Below are positions 51,153-61,675 of a DNA stretch of 64,000 nt, one piece after another. This DNA is from Desulfosporosinus nitroreducens (GTDB lineage Bacteria; Bacillota; Desulfitobacteriia; Desulfitobacteriales; Desulfitobacteriaceae): positions 186,001 through 250,000 of the forward strand of contig NZ_JAMHFY010000004.1 in NCBI RefSeq assembly GCF_023897015.1, in the 5' to 3' direction. Both the position numbers and the translations under genes were made by a program. Position 1 is the stretch's first letter. Every line of letters begins with the position of its first letter. A model generated the notes under the pieces. It saw nothing but the letters and a program-made list of their open reading frames with translations. It did not search any database and was not told the DNA's origin.

Positions 51153-53572
51153 TAGCAGGTCGTCGGCCTCTCCTCTGATCTCGGCACCGTATCCGGTATC
51201 CCGCCCTGTCCATACACAGAATGAACCGGCATATCCTTCTGAAGTTTATCCGAATGAGCCAGCGGCAAAAGCGCAAGCTTCAACACTTCTTCAATTCGGC
51301 TGACAAAGTGAAATTCCATGACTTTGCGAACATTCTCCGGAACATCTTCCAGGTCCTTGCGATTTTCCTCAGGAAGAAGTACCACTTTAATACCTGCCCT
51401 GTGGGCTGCCAAAACCTTTTCTTTTACGCCACCAATAGGCAACACGTTGCCACGCAAGGTTATTTCACCAGTCATAGCGAGATCCGATCGAACTGATCGC
51501 TTTGCTATGGCAGATGCCATTGCAGTGGCCATGGTAATTCCCGCAGAAGGACCGTCCTTAGGTGTTGCACCTTCCGGAACGTGGATATGTAGATCGGTTC
51601 GGTCATAAAAGTCTTCTTCAATATCCAGTTGAAGGGCATATGCCCGAATAAAGGTCCAGGCTGCCTGAGCCGATTCCTTCATAACATCCCCTAGTTGGCC
51701 GGTTAAGGTTAACCTTCCTTTGCCCGGCAGAGGGGTTACTTCTACCGTGAGAACGACCCCGCCTACTTCCGTATAGGCAAGTCCCGTTACTGCCCCGATT
51801 TCAGGAGCCTTAGCCGCTACTTGGAAATGATAACGCGGAACTCCCAGCGTGGATTGTAAATCTTCAACCGTTAAAGTATGAGGTTCCCATTCCTTCTTCA
51901 CCCAGCGGACAGCTATTTTCCGACAAAGGTTGGCGACTTGTCGCTCAAGACCCCGTACTCCTGATTCTCTGGTATACCCTTGAACTAGTTTGAGCAGGAC
52001 ATCCTCCTCCAAAGTAAAGACTTCTTTGGTAAGTCCATGGGCTTCTAATTGTTTAGGAACGAGATAACGGCTAGCGATATTGACCTTCTCATCTTCTGTA
52101 TACCCACTTAGGGTAATTACCTCCATCCGATCAAGGAGCGGGCGAGGAATCGTGTGTAAAGTATTAGCCGTCAACACAAACAGAGTTTGGGAGAGGTCAA
52201 AGGGCACTTCTAAATAGTGATCTGTGAAAGTACTGTTTTGTTCTGGATCTAACACTTCTAACAGAGCAGAAGCAGGGTCACCACGGAAGTCCGATGACAT
52301 TTTGTCGATTTCATCTAGAAGAAAGACAGAATTACGAGTTCCGGCGGTACGCAACCCTTGAATGATTCGTCCTGGCAACGCCCCAATATAAGTGCGTCGA
52401 TGCCCCCTAATCTCAGCCTCATCACGCAATCCGCCCAATGACATGCGCACAAACTTTCGATTTAGGGATCTGGAAATCGATTTGGCCAAGGAGGTCTTCC
52501 CAACTCCAGGAGGTCCGACTAGGCATAGAATTGGACTTTTCATTTTCGGTGTTAGTTTACGGATTGCCAAGAACTCTAAAATTCGCTCTTTGATTTTCTC
52601 TAAACCATAATGATCTTCGTTCAGAATTTCCTCTGCCCGACTCAAATCAATTTTGTCTCTGGAAGACTTGTTCCAGGGCAGGACTAAAAGCCAATCTAAA
52701 TAAGTACGAACCACCGTACCCTCTGCAGAAGAAGGAGGCATTTTCTCTAAACGGTCAATTTCCTTAAGTGCTTTTTCCTCAACTTCTTTGGGGCATTTGG
52801 CCTTGGCTACTTTCTCTCGGTATTCTTCCGCCTCAGCTTGACGCTCATCTTTATCTCCAAGCTCTTTCTGGATCGCTTTCATTTGTTCCCGCAAATAGTA
52901 TTCTTTTTGCGCTTTATCCATTTGCTTACGAACTCTTTGCCCGATGCGCCGTTCCAATTCCAAAAGTTCAATCTCGCGCATTATAAGTTCCGTTAAACGT
53001 TCCACGCGCAGCTCGACTGACATAGCCTCTAAAATTGTTTGTTTATCCGGTACCTTCAGGTTAAGATGGGATGCCACAATATCTGCTAATCGTCCGGGTT
53101 CCTCAACGGCTAACACTGTTCCAATGGTTTCTAGGGGAACCCTTTTGCCCAGTTTGGCATATTCTTCAAACTGATGGGTCATTCCTCGCACCAGTGTCTC
53201 TAACTCCGGCGTCAGAGATTTCGTTTCCTCTTCTAATTCCTCAACGCGCACTCTAAAATACTCGTCTTCCTCAAGGAATTCAAGAATTCGGCCTCGCGAA
53301 ATCCCTTCGACTAAGACCCGCATAGTGCCTCCAGGAAGTTTTAGGAGTTGCTTTATTTCAGCAATTGTGCCCATCTCATACAAATCATCCGGATTTGGAG
53401 AATCAATCTCTGTCTCTTTTTGTGACGTTAAAAGTATAATTCGATCATCGAGCATGGCTTTTTCAATCGCGGCCATAGACCGTTCTCTGCCTACGTCCAA
53501 ATGAATGACCATATAAGGGAAAACAAGAATCCCACGTAACGGGAGTAATGGTAATTCACGTTCTTTTATCAA
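51152..53572 (-). CDS. lon: ATP-dependent protease La (Lon)
   Basis: Lon degrades misfolded and regulatory proteins. From the TTG at 53572 (GGGGGG seven bases upstream) it is 806 residues. The N-terminal substrate domain (about 5-200) leads to a coiled coil, the Walker [17 protein letters not shown], Walker [12 protein letters not shown], and the C-terminal Ser-Lys protease domain with the catalytic Ser in [14 protein letters not shown] and a Lys in [14 protein letters not shown]. The last 25 residues are poorly conserved and run into the repeat cluster, whose end coincides with the stop codon. Confidence 0.96.
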   Translation of the reverse strand: MIKERELPLLPLRGILVFPYMVIHLDVGRERSMAAIEKAMLDDRIILLTSQKETEIDSPNPDDLYEMGTIAEIKQLLKLPGGTMRVLVEGISRGRILEFLEEDEYFRVRVEELEEETKSLTPELETLVRGMTHQFEEYAKLGKRVPLETIGTVLAVEEPGRLADIVASHLNLKVPDKQTILEAMSVELRVERLTELIMREIELLELERRIGQRVRKQMDKAQKEYYLREQMKAIQKELGDKDERQAEAEEYREKVAKAKCPKEVEEKALKEIDRLEKMPPSSAEGTVVRTYLDWLLVLPWNKSSRDKIDLSRAEEILNEDHYGLEKIKERILEFLAIRKLTPKMKSPILCLVGPPGVGKTSLAKSISRSLNRKFVRMSLGGLRDEAEIRGHRRTYIGALPGRIIQGLRTAGTRNSVFLLDEIDKMSSDFRGDPASALLEVLDPEQNSTFTDHYLEVPFDLSQTLFVLTANTLHTIPRPLLDRMEVITLSGYTEDEKVNIASRYLVPKQLEAHGLTKEVFTLEEDVLLKLVQGYTRESGVRGLERQVANLCRKIAVRWVKKEWEPHTLTVEDLQSTLGVPRYHFQVAAKAPEIGAVTGLAYTEVGGVVLTVEVTPLPGKGRLTLTGQLGDVMKESAQAAWTFIRAYALQLDIEEDFYDRTDLHIHVPEGATPKDGPSAGITMATAMASAIAKRSVRSDLAMTGEITLRGNVLPIGGVKEKVLAAHRAGIKVVLLPEENRKDLEDVPENVRKVMEFHFVSRIEEVLKLALLPLAHSDKLQKDMPVHSVYGQGGIPDTVPRSEERPTTC

Positions 53573-53601
53573 CGAATATCCCCCCATTTTGAAAAAATCT
53601 T

Positions 53602-53632
53602 GTGAAAAAAAGACACACTACAGCTTAGTGTG
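53602..53632 (-). terminator. Terminator between lonB and lon
   Basis: CACACTA, five bases and TAGTGTG, followed on the minus strand by TC and seven T. It suggests that lon has separate transcription. Confidence 0.85.
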
Positions 53633-53653
53633 CCAAACTTATCTTGAACTATT

Positions 53654-55402
53654 CTAACATGTTTTGCCTTGATCAGGCAAATTGGCGACTATGTTTGTAA
53701 CCGCCTTATTAACCACTCCAAAATCCAATCTGCTTAAAACCTCTTCAATCGGAGGCCGTGTCTCGACTTTCTCCAGCTTAATTTTTGGGGTCAGCGCAAG
53801 ATCCAGAACTTCTGAGAGTTCTTCCACTGAAATAATTTCTATCTCGTTCTTAAACTCTGAAAAACGTTCTTGATAATTCTCTTTAGGAATCAAAACTCGT
53901 TTGCACCCGGCCTGTTTGGCAGCCTCAATCTTAGCCGCAACGCCCCCTATAGGGTTAACTCGCCCACGAATGGAGAGTTCCCCAGTCATAGCCAAATAAT
54001 TGTCAACTTTTTGTTGGCGTATAGCTGACACTGTAGCGGTTGCAATCGCAATTCCCGCAGAGGGACCGTCTACAGGACCTCCGCCCGGAAAGTTGACGTG
54101 GATATCAAAATTTTTAGGTTCCACTCCCATTTGCCGTCTCAAAACAGTCAAGACATTTTCCACTGAACTTCGAGCCATACTTTTACGTCGAAACTTCTTC
54201 CCTGAATCCCCTTGTTCTTCTTCCTCCACAATCCCCGTCACCAAGAGTTCGCCGGTGCCCGGAGTTACAGGAAGAGCCGTGACTTCTAACTCTAGAAGTC
54301 TTCCCATATTTGGACCATAGACGGCAAGACCGTTCACAACCCCAACACATGGCTCTGTTGGCACTTTTTTATCCGGCCGGGGAGCGTATTGGCCAGTTGC
54401 TACAACCCATTCTACAATTTCCACATTAATCTCCGGCAATTGATCGGTGAGGGCCACTCCTGCGGCAAGTTGAACCATATTTACGGTTTCCCGGCCATTA
54501 CTCGCAAACTGTTTGATTACTTCAACAGCCGCCGGGGTAATGGGCATTTCCATCTTGGCTGCAGCTACATGAGCGATTTCTGCTATTTCATCCGGAAGCA
54601 ATCCCCGGAAGTAAACCTCCATACACCGTGAGCGGATGGCAGGCGGAATTTGATCCGGGCTCCGAGTGGTTGCCCCCACAAGTCTAAAGTCCGCCGGCAG
54701 ACCGTTTTGAAATATATCATGAATATGTTGTGGAATATTAAGGTCTTCCGAGCTGTAATAGGCGCTTTCTAGGGTTACTTTACGATCTTCTAAAACCTTT
54801 AAAAGCTTGTTGATTTGAATTGGATGAAGCTCACCAATTTCGTCGATAAATAAAATCCCGCCGTGTGCTTTGGTGACGGCTCCCTGTTTAGGCTGTGGAA
54901 TTCCCGCTAAACCCATGGCACCCGCCCCCTGATAAATGGGGTCATGAACTGAGCCTATCAAAGGGTCTGCAATTCCCCTCTCATCAAAACGTGCAGTTGC
55001 ACCATCAATTTCAGTAAAATGGGCACTTCCTTTAAATGGAGACAGAGTATTTTTCTTAGCCTCTTCTAAGATTAATCGAGCGGCAGCCGTTTTGCCGACA
55101 CCGGGAGGCCCATAGATGAGTACATGCTGTGGATTTGGGCCGCATAAGGCAGCTCGCAAGGCTTTAATTCCTTCTTTTTGCCCAATGATTTCCTCAAAAT
55201 GTACGGGTCGTGTCTTCTCTGATAAAGGGGTAGTTAAAGCAATCTTTCGCATAGTTTGCAGTTTTTCTAGTTCTTTGCGTGATTCTCGTTCTACGGAGAC
55301 TTTATTTCCCTGTTGAGACTTGAGCATTCCCCAAAAGTAAAGCCCAATCACAACGGCAAATATTAACTGAACCATCATGACTATTCCGCTGAGTCCATTC
55401 AT
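53654..55402 (-). CDS. lonB: LonB-type ATP-dependent protease
   Basis: LonB of spore-formers is a shorter Lon relative, active in the forespore in Bacillus. The 582-residue product has an N-terminal transmembrane helix (MVQLIFAVVIGLYFWGML) instead of the Lon substrate domain, Walker [29 protein letters not shown], and the Lon protease domain with catalytic Ser in VDGPSAGIAIATA and Lys in GGVAAKIEAAKQAG. The ATG at 55402 follows AGGAGGG; a TTG two codons earlier is an alternative. It lies between clpX and lon as in B. subtilis. Confidence 0.94.
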   Translation of the reverse strand: MNGLSGIVMMVQLIFAVVIGLYFWGMLKSQQGNKVSVERESRKELEKLQTMRKIALTTPLSEKTRPVHFEEIIGQKEGIKALRAALCGPNPQHVLIYGPPGVGKTAAARLILEEAKKNTLSPFKGSAHFTEIDGATARFDERGIADPLIGSVHDPIYQGAGAMGLAGIPQPKQGAVTKAHGGILFIDEIGELHPIQINKLLKVLEDRKVTLESAYYSSEDLNIPQHIHDIFQNGLPADFRLVGATTRSPDQIPPAIRSRCMEVYFRGLLPDEIAEIAHVAAAKMEMPITPAAVEVIKQFASNGRETVNMVQLAAGVALTDQLPEINVEIVEWVVATGQYAPRPDKKVPTEPCVGVVNGLAVYGPNMGRLLELEVTALPVTPGTGELLVTGIVEEEEQGDSGKKFRRKSMARSSVENVLTVLRRQMGVEPKNFDIHVNFPGGGPVDGPSAGIAIATATVSAIRQQKVDNYLAMTGELSIRGRVNPIGGVAAKIEAAKQAGCKRVLIPKENYQERFSEFKNEIEIISVEELSEVLDLALTPKIKLEKVETRPPIEEVLSRLDFGVVNKAVTNIVANLPDQGKTC

Positions 55403-55488
55403 GCACAAATTTCCCTCCTAGCAATCTCTCTTAGTTAGTATTGCCATAAAGTGGGGAAAAAACCCTTAGAAAGGAGGACAAGAAAAAA

Positions 55489-55573
55489 AACACCGGGGAT
55501 GCTTATATAAAGCAACCCGGTGTTTAGTATTTTTCAACTGAACTTTATTAGATGCCCAGTAAACTTACTGGGC
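55489..55573 (-). terminator. Two hairpins after clpX
   Basis: GCCCAGTAA/TTACTGGGC (55554-55573) is followed on the minus strand by AACACCGGG/CCCGGTGTT (55489-55524) and a run of eight T. The second is the clear terminator of tig-clpX. The rest of the 55403-55668 gap holds the lonB upstream region. Confidence 0.85.
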
Positions 55574-55668
55574 AAAATATTCCATGTGTAATGTCGATAT
55601 ACAACTTCGACACACCTTACCAAACTTCAGTAAATGTAAAGCCTTAAAAACTGTATATCACACTTTAC

Positions 55669-56934
55669 TTAAGCGGATTCTTCTTTTTTACCCTTTTTAA
55701 CTTTATCCGTCATAACTAAAAGGGGCTCTTCTTTCTTCATGATCACTTCCGGTGTAACGACGCATTTTGAAACGTCATTACGCGAAGGCAAATCATACAT
55801 GACGTTGAGCATGAGATCCTCAAGAATCGACCTAAGTCCTCGCGCTCCGGTGTTCCTGCGAATCGCTTCGGAAGCTATCGCGGTGAGGGTTGCATCTTTG
55901 AACTCTAGGGTTACACCATCAAGCTCCATTAACTTTTGGTACTGCTTAATGAGTGCATTCTTGGGTTCTGTCAGTATTCGAACCAAGGCTGCTTCATCCA
56001 GTGCCTCCAGGGTTACAATGACGGGTAAACGCCCAACAAATTCCGGAATCAACCCAAATTTCTGAAGGTCAATGGGCAGTATATCTTTCAAAGTTTCACC
56101 GACATTCAAATTGACCTTGTTGGGAATAGTGGCGCCAAAACCCATGGTTTTTTGTCCGGCTCGGTTTTGAATGATTTTTTCAATCCCGTCAAAAGCTCCA
56201 CCGACAATAAATAAAATATTCGTGGTGTCTAACTGAATAAATTCTTGGTGGGGATGTTTGCGACCGCCTTGCGGAGGTACACTGGCAACCGTCCCTTCAA
56301 GAATCTTCAGCAAGGCTTGCTGAACTCCTTCGCCAGAGACATCTCGGGTAATGGAGGGATTTTCAGATTTGCGGGCAATCTTATCAATCTCGTCGATATA
56401 CACAATACCCTTTTCTGCTTTTTCCACATCGTAGTCAGCAGCTTGAATTAATTTCAAGAGGATATTCTCAACATCCTCACCTACATAGCCTGCCTCGGTT
56501 AGTGACGTAGCATCTGCAATTGCAAAGGGAACATTAAGAACCTTAGCCAGCGTGGAGGCCAACAAAGTTTTTCCTGAACCTGTGGGTCCCAACATGATAA
56601 TATTTGATTTTTGTAATTCTACGTCATCAATTTTCATGCCCAAGTTAATTCGCTTGTAGTGATTGTAGACTGCGACTGAAAGTGCCTTTTTCGCTTGTTC
56701 TTGGCCAATAACATATTGGTCAATGATCGCCCGAATTTCTTTGGGTTTTAGAATGTCTCCGATCTCAACGCCCAAATCATCCGTAAGCTCTTCCTCGATA
56801 ATCTCATTACAAAGTTCTATGCATTCATCACAAATATAAACGCCCGGACCAGCAACTAATTTTTTGACTTGTTCCTGGGTCTTGCCGCAAAATGAACACT
56901 TGAGTTGATTTTTGTCTTCGGTGTACTTTGCCAT
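55669..56934 (-). CDS. clpX: ClpX, ATPase subunit of the Clp protease
   Basis: ClpX unfolds substrates for ClpP. From the ATG at 56934 (GAGGTGAGAGG site) it is 421 residues. An N-terminal zinc domain ([14 protein letters not shown] and [11 protein letters not shown]) is followed by Walker [13 protein letters not shown], Walker [15 protein letters not shown], the pore loop [10 protein letters not shown] and the sensor region [13 protein letters not shown]. The IGF-type loop for ClpP docking should be in the KTMGFGATI region. It follows tig by 43 bases with no clpP gene between them. Confidence 0.96.
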   Translation of the reverse strand: MAKYTEDKNQLKCSFCGKTQEQVKKLVAGPGVYICDECIELCNEIIEEELTDDLGVEIGDILKPKEIRAIIDQYVIGQEQAKKALSVAVYNHYKRINLGMKIDDVELQKSNIIMLGPTGSGKTLLASTLAKVLNVPFAIADATSLTEAGYVGEDVENILLKLIQAADYDVEKAEKGIVYIDEIDKIARKSENPSITRDVSGEGVQQALLKILEGTVASVPPQGGRKHPHQEFIQLDTTNILFIVGGAFDGIEKIIQNRAGQKTMGFGATIPNKVNLNVGETLKDILPIDLQKFGLIPEFVGRLPVIVTLEALDEAALVRILTEPKNALIKQYQKLMELDGVTLEFKDATLTAIASEAIRRNTGARGLRSILEDLMLNVMYDLPSRNDVSKCVVTPEVIMKKEEPLLVMTDKVKKGKKEESA

Positions 56935-56977
56935 CCTCTCACCTCTATACCTCAGAATTCCCCCCAAGGCGTCGGGT

Positions 56978-58261
56978 TTAGGTGTTCTGTTCTACTAAGA
57001 AGCTGACGGTCTTCTGACTAGTCATGCTTTGTTTATAGAACGGGAGCTCCCCACGCGCTATAAGGGTCTGTTTGAGTAATGCAGCGTCTTGTCCGTGACG
57101 CTCACTTACTTTCTTGATCTCTTCGTCTACTTCGTCTTCCGTGACCTCAATTCCTTCTGCTTTAGCAATAGTTTCTAAAACCAAATCCATTTTGACGCTT
57201 TCAGCAGCTTGAGGGCGCACTTGCTCCTGCATAACCTCCTCGGTTGAGTTCGTATACTGATAATACTGCTCGAGGGTCATGCCTTGCTGGGCAAGATTGC
57301 GGCTTAAATCATCCAACATTACTCTGATTCTTTCAGTAATCATAACTTCAGGAATTTCGACGCTGGCATTGTCTACCACTTTAGCAACGATCGCTTTTGC
57401 ATGTTCGTCTTTAACTCTTACTTCGGTGGTCTTCATTAATTTATTCCGCAAATCGGTTTTCAATTCATCCAGAGTCTCAAATTCACTAACATCTTTTGCA
57501 AATTCATCATCTAGTGCTGAAAGTTCTTTGCGCTGAATTTTTTTGATGAGTGTTTTAAAGACAGCTTCTTTTCCTGCAAGCTCTGCACTATGATATTCAT
57601 CTGGGAAGTTAACGTTGACATCAACAGGTTGCCCTATTTCAGTACCAATTAAACCCTCTTCAAAACCTGGAATAAACGTTCCAGATCCGATGACAAGTTC
57701 ATAGTTCTCAGCTTTACCGCCAATGAAGGCAACTCCGTCAGTAAACCCTTCAAAGTCTAACGTGACAGTGTCATCATTTTCCACTTTGCCCTCTTCGAGG
57801 GTGATAAGGCGAGCGTGCTGTTCCTGTTTGCTTTTCAGCGCTTCCATTACTTCTTCTTCAGTGACAACAGCTGCCCCTTGTTCGACCTTAAGTCCTTTAT
57901 AGTCTCCAAGTTCAACTTCCGGCTTGACCATGACTTTTGCTTTAAAAATCAAGTCTTTACCTTCTTCGATTTGAACTAAATCGACGTTCGGACGATCTAC
58001 GGGATCGATACCGCTTTCGATAACTGCTTCAGCATATGCTGGTCCAATTAAATGATCTAACGCTTCATCATAAAGGGCTTCTTTTCCAACGTGTAGTTCA
58101 ACCATGCGACGTGGAGCTTTACCTTTGCGAAACCCTGGAACATTCACTTTTTTAGCTAATACTTTGGCTGCTTGATTCACCGCACTGACAAATTTTTCGG
58201 CTTCAACGGTAACTTCCAAAGCTACAACATTTTTTTCTAGCTTTTCTACTGAGACTGACAT
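56978..58261 (-). CDS. tig: Trigger factor
   Basis: This 427-residue ribosome-associated chaperone has the ribosome-docking loop [13 protein letters not shown] near residue 40, a central FKBP-type peptidyl-prolyl isomerase domain ([14 protein letters not shown] and [15 protein letters not shown]) and a helical C-terminal chaperone domain (about 250-427). The ATG follows GGGGGAG. It heads the tig-clpX unit and is divergent from the YetF-like gene. Confidence 0.96.
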   Translation of the reverse strand: MSVSVEKLEKNVVALEVTVEAEKFVSAVNQAAKVLAKKVNVPGFRKGKAPRRMVELHVGKEALYDEALDHLIGPAYAEAVIESGIDPVDRPNVDLVQIEEGKDLIFKAKVMVKPEVELGDYKGLKVEQGAAVVTEEEVMEALKSKQEQHARLITLEEGKVENDDTVTLDFEGFTDGVAFIGGKAENYELVIGSGTFIPGFEEGLIGTEIGQPVDVNVNFPDEYHSAELAGKEAVFKTLIKKIQRKELSALDDEFAKDVSEFETLDELKTDLRNKLMKTTEVRVKDEHAKAIVAKVVDNASVEIPEVMITERIRVMLDDLSRNLAQQGMTLEQYYQYTNSTEEVMQEQVRPQAAESVKMDLVLETIAKAEGIEVTEDEVDEEIKKVSERHGQDAALLKQTLIARGELPFYKQSMTSQKTVSFLVEQNT

Positions 58262-58519
58262 ATGTTCTCCCCCTTAAACACTGTTTAGTATATGTGCAAG
58301 GCAGCTGTGGATACTTCGTTAGTCTTGCCGTTTTTTAAAGACTACAAACCCCCGCTTAAGCCAAATACATCTATAAAATTTACTAATCAATTATACCAGA
58401 CTTACTTCTCGTAATCAAATGATCAATCCTTGAGCAGTGCGTCACGGATAACTCTAACTATTCAGGGTAAAATAATCTTTATAAAAATATCTCCGCAGCA
58501 TGAAAGAAAGGAGACCAAC

Positions 58520-59227
58520 ATGCTTATTGTTGTTGTCAGAACCCTTATTCTATACATAGTAGTCATCATTGCCCTGCGCCTAATGGGAAAAAGGGAAATC
58601 GGCCAATTACAGCCTTTTGAGTTAGTTGTTATTCTCATGATATCCGAGCTGGCTGCTGTACCAAGTGAAAACGTCGGGGTTCCACTCCTCAGTGGCATTA
58701 TACCCATTCTGGTTCTCCTCTCTGCAAGCCAAACCTTAGCCTACATTTCCTTGAAGAGTGAAAGGGCTAGAGATATTATTTGTGGCAGACCAAGTATTCT
58801 CATCGATCACGGAAAGATTTCGGAGAAGGAACTAAATAAAAACTGTTATAACATCAGCGATCTGCTAGAAGAACTTCGCTTAAATAACGTCCCGAACATC
58901 GCCGACGTAGAATTTGCTATTTTAGAAAATAACGGACAAGTAAGCGTTTTTCCTAAGGCACAAAAAAGGCCGTCTATCCCAGAGGATTTCGGTATAAAAC
59001 CGCCATACGAAGGACTGCCGCTCACGATTATCATGGATGGCAAACTAAAAAAGAATTACTTAGAGCAAAGCAAGAAAGATCTGGACTGGTTAAAAAGCGA
59101 ACTCGAAAAACAAAAGATTTCTCAGATCGAAGATGTCCTCATTGCCAGCCTTGATTCCTCAGGAAAACTCTACGTGCAAGCTAAGGCAACGAAAAAATCA
59201 AACCCATCAAACCATAGTGTGAGGTGA
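58520..59227 (+). CDS. DUF421/YetF-family membrane protein
   Basis: From the ATG at 58520 (AAGGAG site) the product is 235 residues. Three N-terminal helices include LILYIVVIIALRLMGKREIG with the family's GKRE motif and QPFELVVILMISELAA. A soluble domain follows with GRPSILIDHGKISEKELN, then LLEELRLNNV and NNGQVSVFPK. The family is widespread in spore-formers; the role is unclear. It pairs with the DUF4363 gene seven bases downstream, a conserved neighbourhood in Firmicutes. Confidence 0.88.
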   Translation: MLIVVVRTLILYIVVIIALRLMGKREIGQLQPFELVVILMISELAAVPSENVGVPLLSGIIPILVLLSASQTLAYISLKSERARDIICGRPSILIDHGKISEKELNKNCYNISDLLEELRLNNVPNIADVEFAILENNGQVSVFPKAQKRPSIPEDFGIKPPYEGLPLTIIMDGKLKKNYLEQSKKDLDWLKSELEKQKISQIEDVLIASLDSSGKLYVQAKATKKSNPSNHSVR

Positions 59228-59233
59228 AACCCG

Positions 59234-59614
59234 TTGCGCACCCTTTTAACCATCGTTGTCATTGTCATGCTATTATTAGGAGGTTCTTTTACTTCCTATC
59301 GGTATATTCAAACCACGACTCAGACAGCAGGGGAGCATCTTGAGCTTCTCGAACAATCCATCTCAATTCAAAAATGGGAGGGGGCCCAAAAGGAATTGAG
59401 CACTGTTCAACAAAGTTGGGAGAAAAACAACACCTGGTGGAGCATTCTCCTCGATCATGAAGAAATCGATACGATTGATATCAGCCTGAGTCGCTTAGAA
59501 AGCCTCCTTGCCAGGCAAGATGTCACACTTTCCCTCGCTGAAGTGTCAACCTTGAAACTTTTATTTGAGAACCTTCATGACAAGGAAAAGTTTACTTTAA
59601 AGAACGTTCTTTGA
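59234..59614 (+). CDS. DUF4363 family protein
   Basis: This 126-residue product has an N-terminal membrane anchor or signal helix (TIVVIVMLLLGGSFTSYRYI) and a helical external domain with the typical WSILLDHEEIDTIDISLSRL segment. The TTG start follows GAGGTGA at six bases. DUF4363 genes usually follow a YetF-like gene. Function unknown. Confidence 0.85.
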   Translation: MRTLLTIVVIVMLLLGGSFTSYRYIQTTTQTAGEHLELLEQSISIQKWEGAQKELSTVQQSWEKNNTWWSILLDHEEIDTIDISLSRLESLLARQDVTLSLAEVSTLKLLFENLHDKEKFTLKNVL

Positions 59615-59655
59615 TCTAAATATTAATAAAATTTAAAACTGTAAAAACCTAACAC

Positions 59656-59684
59656 TTGTCATACCCTAAAAATTATGGTAGAAT
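59656..59684 (+). promoter_or_regulatory. Promoter of tRNA-Leu
   Basis: TTGTCA (59656-59661) and TAGAAT (59679-59684) are 17 bases apart, about 25 bases before the mature tRNA. Confidence 0.85.
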
Positions 59685-59708
59685 TCTCTCTGTTGCAACA
59701 ATTATTTT

Positions 59709-59792
59709 GCGAGAGTGGCGGAACTGGCAGACGCACTGGATTTAGGTTCCAGCGGGTAAACCGTGCAGGTTCAAGTCCTGTCTCTCGCACCA
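59709..59792 (+). tRNA. tRNA-Leu (anticodon UAG)
   Basis: The acceptor stem GCGAGAG pairs with CTCTCGC, and CCA is encoded at 59790-59792. The anticodon arm CTGGA-TTTAGGT-TCCAG gives anticodon TAG. The long variable arm (CGGGTAAACCGT) marks a class II tRNA, and GGTTCAAGTCC is the T arm. It is a single tRNA gene with its own promoter and terminator. Confidence 0.98.
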
Positions 59793-59804
59793 ATTAGCTA
59801 GTTT

Positions 59805-59843
59805 AAAGCAGTTGACCTATAAAAGGGTAAACTGCTTTTTTTG
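59805..59843 (+). terminator. Terminator of tRNA-Leu
   Basis: AAAGCAGTT with ACC pairs with GGGTAAACTGCTTT and is followed by T residues. Confidence 0.88.
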
Positions 59844-59912
59844 TGTTTGTGCATTGGATTTATGGACGTCCTACGCGCTAGAGTCTTTAAGCAGTACATT
59901 TTCCATTTAATC

Positions 59913-59939
59913 AAAAAGGAGAGCCTTGACAGCTCTCCT
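59913..59939 (-). terminator. Terminator of the 59955-60197 ORF
   Basis: On the minus strand AGGAGAGC, seven bases and GCTCTCCT, then TTTT. It lies 16 bases after the stop codon. Confidence 0.85.
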
Positions 59940-59954
59940 AAATAATCAAATGAA

Positions 59955-60197
59955 CTAATTAAAGATATCTTCAGAACCATCTGGTACAACAGCTGTTCCG
60001 CCTATGTAATAAACAGCTTGTATATTTTTTTGTATATTTTTAAAAGAATTTAGATAATATCCATATTTATTATAACTATTATCATTTGGCAATCTGAAAA
60101 CTATTGGGTACTCGGTGATTACCGCTAACGGACCAGCACTTACTCCTTCTGAACCTCTGCTTAAGGACGAATTCCGCTGGGTTTTAACTACGATCAT
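59955..60197 (-). CDS. Small protein with a CWB2-like C-terminal motif
   Basis: This 80-residue product starts at the ATG at 60197 with AAGGAT upstream and has its own terminator. The end NIQAVYYIGGTAVVPDGSED closely resembles the GGTAV strand of CWB2 repeats seen in the 35-kb surface protein. There is no signal peptide and only part of one repeat. It could be a relic of a larger wall protein or an independent small protein. Confidence 0.5.
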   Translation of the reverse strand: MIVVKTQRNSSLSRGSEGVSAGPLAVITEYPIVFRLPNDNSYNKYGYYLNSFKNIQKNIQAVYYIGGTAVVPDGSEDIFN

Positions 60198-60322
60198 TTT
60201 TACAAATCCTTCAACCTACTTATTCGATAAGCTTGTTACGGGTTTACTCCTAATACTTTAGTTGCTTTCTTAGTGTAACATATCACTTAGGCAAAACAAA
60301 ACCTAATATTCTTACAAAAAGC

Positions 60323-60351
60323 ATGGAAACACTTATTTAAAGCGTTTCCAT
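60323..60351 (-). terminator. Terminator of glcD-glcF
   Basis: ATGGAAAC and GTTTCCAT close a 13-base loop and are followed on the minus strand by GCTTTTTG. It is 18 bases after the glcF stop. Confidence 0.8.
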
Positions 60352-60368
60352 CATTCCAACTATTCCAA

Positions 60369-61673
60369 CTATTTAGAACGTTTTAGTTCTCCCTTACCGA
60401 CTCGATAAGACTCAGCCAAGATTTGAACAGTATGCAATACTTCTTCGTCAAATCCAGCATTTTCGACCCCACTTTGCAGCTGCAACCGACAAGCCGGACA
60501 ACCCGTTGCTACTGTATCCGTATTGGTCGTCTGGATATCTGCTGTTTTGCGATCAGAAATTTGTCCGGAGAGATCCGGGTGTACAAGGCTGAATGATCCA
60601 GCCATACCACAACAACGACCCGGCTCTTTCATTTCAATCAATTCCACACCGGGAATGCTTTTTAAAATTTCCCGCGGTTCTTTACTAATCCCCTGTCCAC
60701 GATTTAAGTGACAAGGTTCATGATACGTCACTTTACGCGCTACTCGACCCAAGCCTTCTTTCTTAAAGGGAACTTGATGAATCAGGAACTCAGAAATATC
60801 ATAGGATTTTTTAGCCCATTTATCCGCCAAGGCTTTAAGTTCGTGATCATTTTCAAGCAGCTCTCCAAAAACATGCTTCCAAGCAGTACCACCTGAAGAA
60901 CAGGCGACAACTAAGGCATCCGCCCCCATTCTCTCAAACGCCCGCAAATTGCGTTTGGCCAAAGTACGTGCTGAAGCCACATCCCCATTGACCGAGGCTG
61001 GGATACCACAACAAGCCTGGAACTTAGGAATGACAACTTCGATGTCATTTTCCGTAAGCACCTCGATCACCGCTCTGCCGATGTCCGTGTAAAAATAGTT
61101 GATCATGCAGCCCGTGAAGAACCCAACTCTCATCTTTGGGTTTTTAACCGTAATCACTTGAGGGAACTCGGAACGCAAGGTCTTCTTGGACAACATTGGG
61201 AACACTTTCTCCTTACCTATCCCAACATCCACGCGCATACGTGCTAATTTGCTGTGTCTATTTGGTATGTTTTTTAAGGCAACACCCTGGAAGATACTTC
61301 CCGCCTTCATCCCGAAATCAAACACCCGCTGCATTTTCAACGCAGTAAAGGCAATTTTTTTGACCGGCTGTAGCCCTTTTTTACGGACGGATTCCGCTCT
61401 TGCTGCAAGAATAATTTTATCAAACCGAACCCCACAGGGACAGTTGGTATTACAAGCCATACAGGTCGTACAAAGGGAAAAACGATTTCCCATTCCCTTA
61501 GTCATCTCTATTTCGCCCGAGAGAATGTATTCCGCTAAACTAATCTTTCCCCTTGCAACTCCGACTTCTTGGCGTGTTTCCTTGTAAATGGGGCATACCG
61601 CCATGCAATTTCCGCATTTCATACATTTATGGAGTTCTTCGGTAATCGAATCCAGTGAATCATATACGGACAC
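60369..61673 (-). CDS. glcF: Glycolate/lactate oxidase iron-sulfur subunit
   Basis: This 434-residue protein has two N-terminal [4Fe-4S] motifs (CMKCGNCMAVCPIY and CTTCMACNTNCPCG) and two C-terminal CCG domains (CCGIPASVNGDV and CCGMAGSFSLVHPD, with CHLNRG and ATGCPACRLQL). This is the GlcF layout, passing electrons from the FAD subunit to an acceptor. The start is GTG behind AAGGAGGG, two bases after the glcD stop. The oxidised substrate may be lactate or glycolate. Confidence 0.92.
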   Translation of the reverse strand: MSVYDSLDSITEELHKCMKCGNCMAVCPIYKETRQEVGVARGKISLAEYILSGEIEMTKGMGNRFSLCTTCMACNTNCPCGVRFDKIILAARAESVRKKGLQPVKKIAFTALKMQRVFDFGMKAGSIFQGVALKNIPNRHSKLARMRVDVGIGKEKVFPMLSKKTLRSEFPQVITVKNPKMRVGFFTGCMINYFYTDIGRAVIEVLTENDIEVVIPKFQACCGIPASVNGDVASARTLAKRNLRAFERMGADALVVACSSGGTAWKHVFGELLENDHELKALADKWAKKSYDISEFLIHQVPFKKEGLGRVARKVTYHEPCHLNRGQGISKEPREILKSIPGVELIEMKEPGRCCGMAGSFSLVHPDLSGQISDRKTADIQTTNTDTVATGCPACRLQLQSGVENAGFDEEVLHTVQILAESYRVGKGELKRSK

Positions 61674-61675
61674 GA

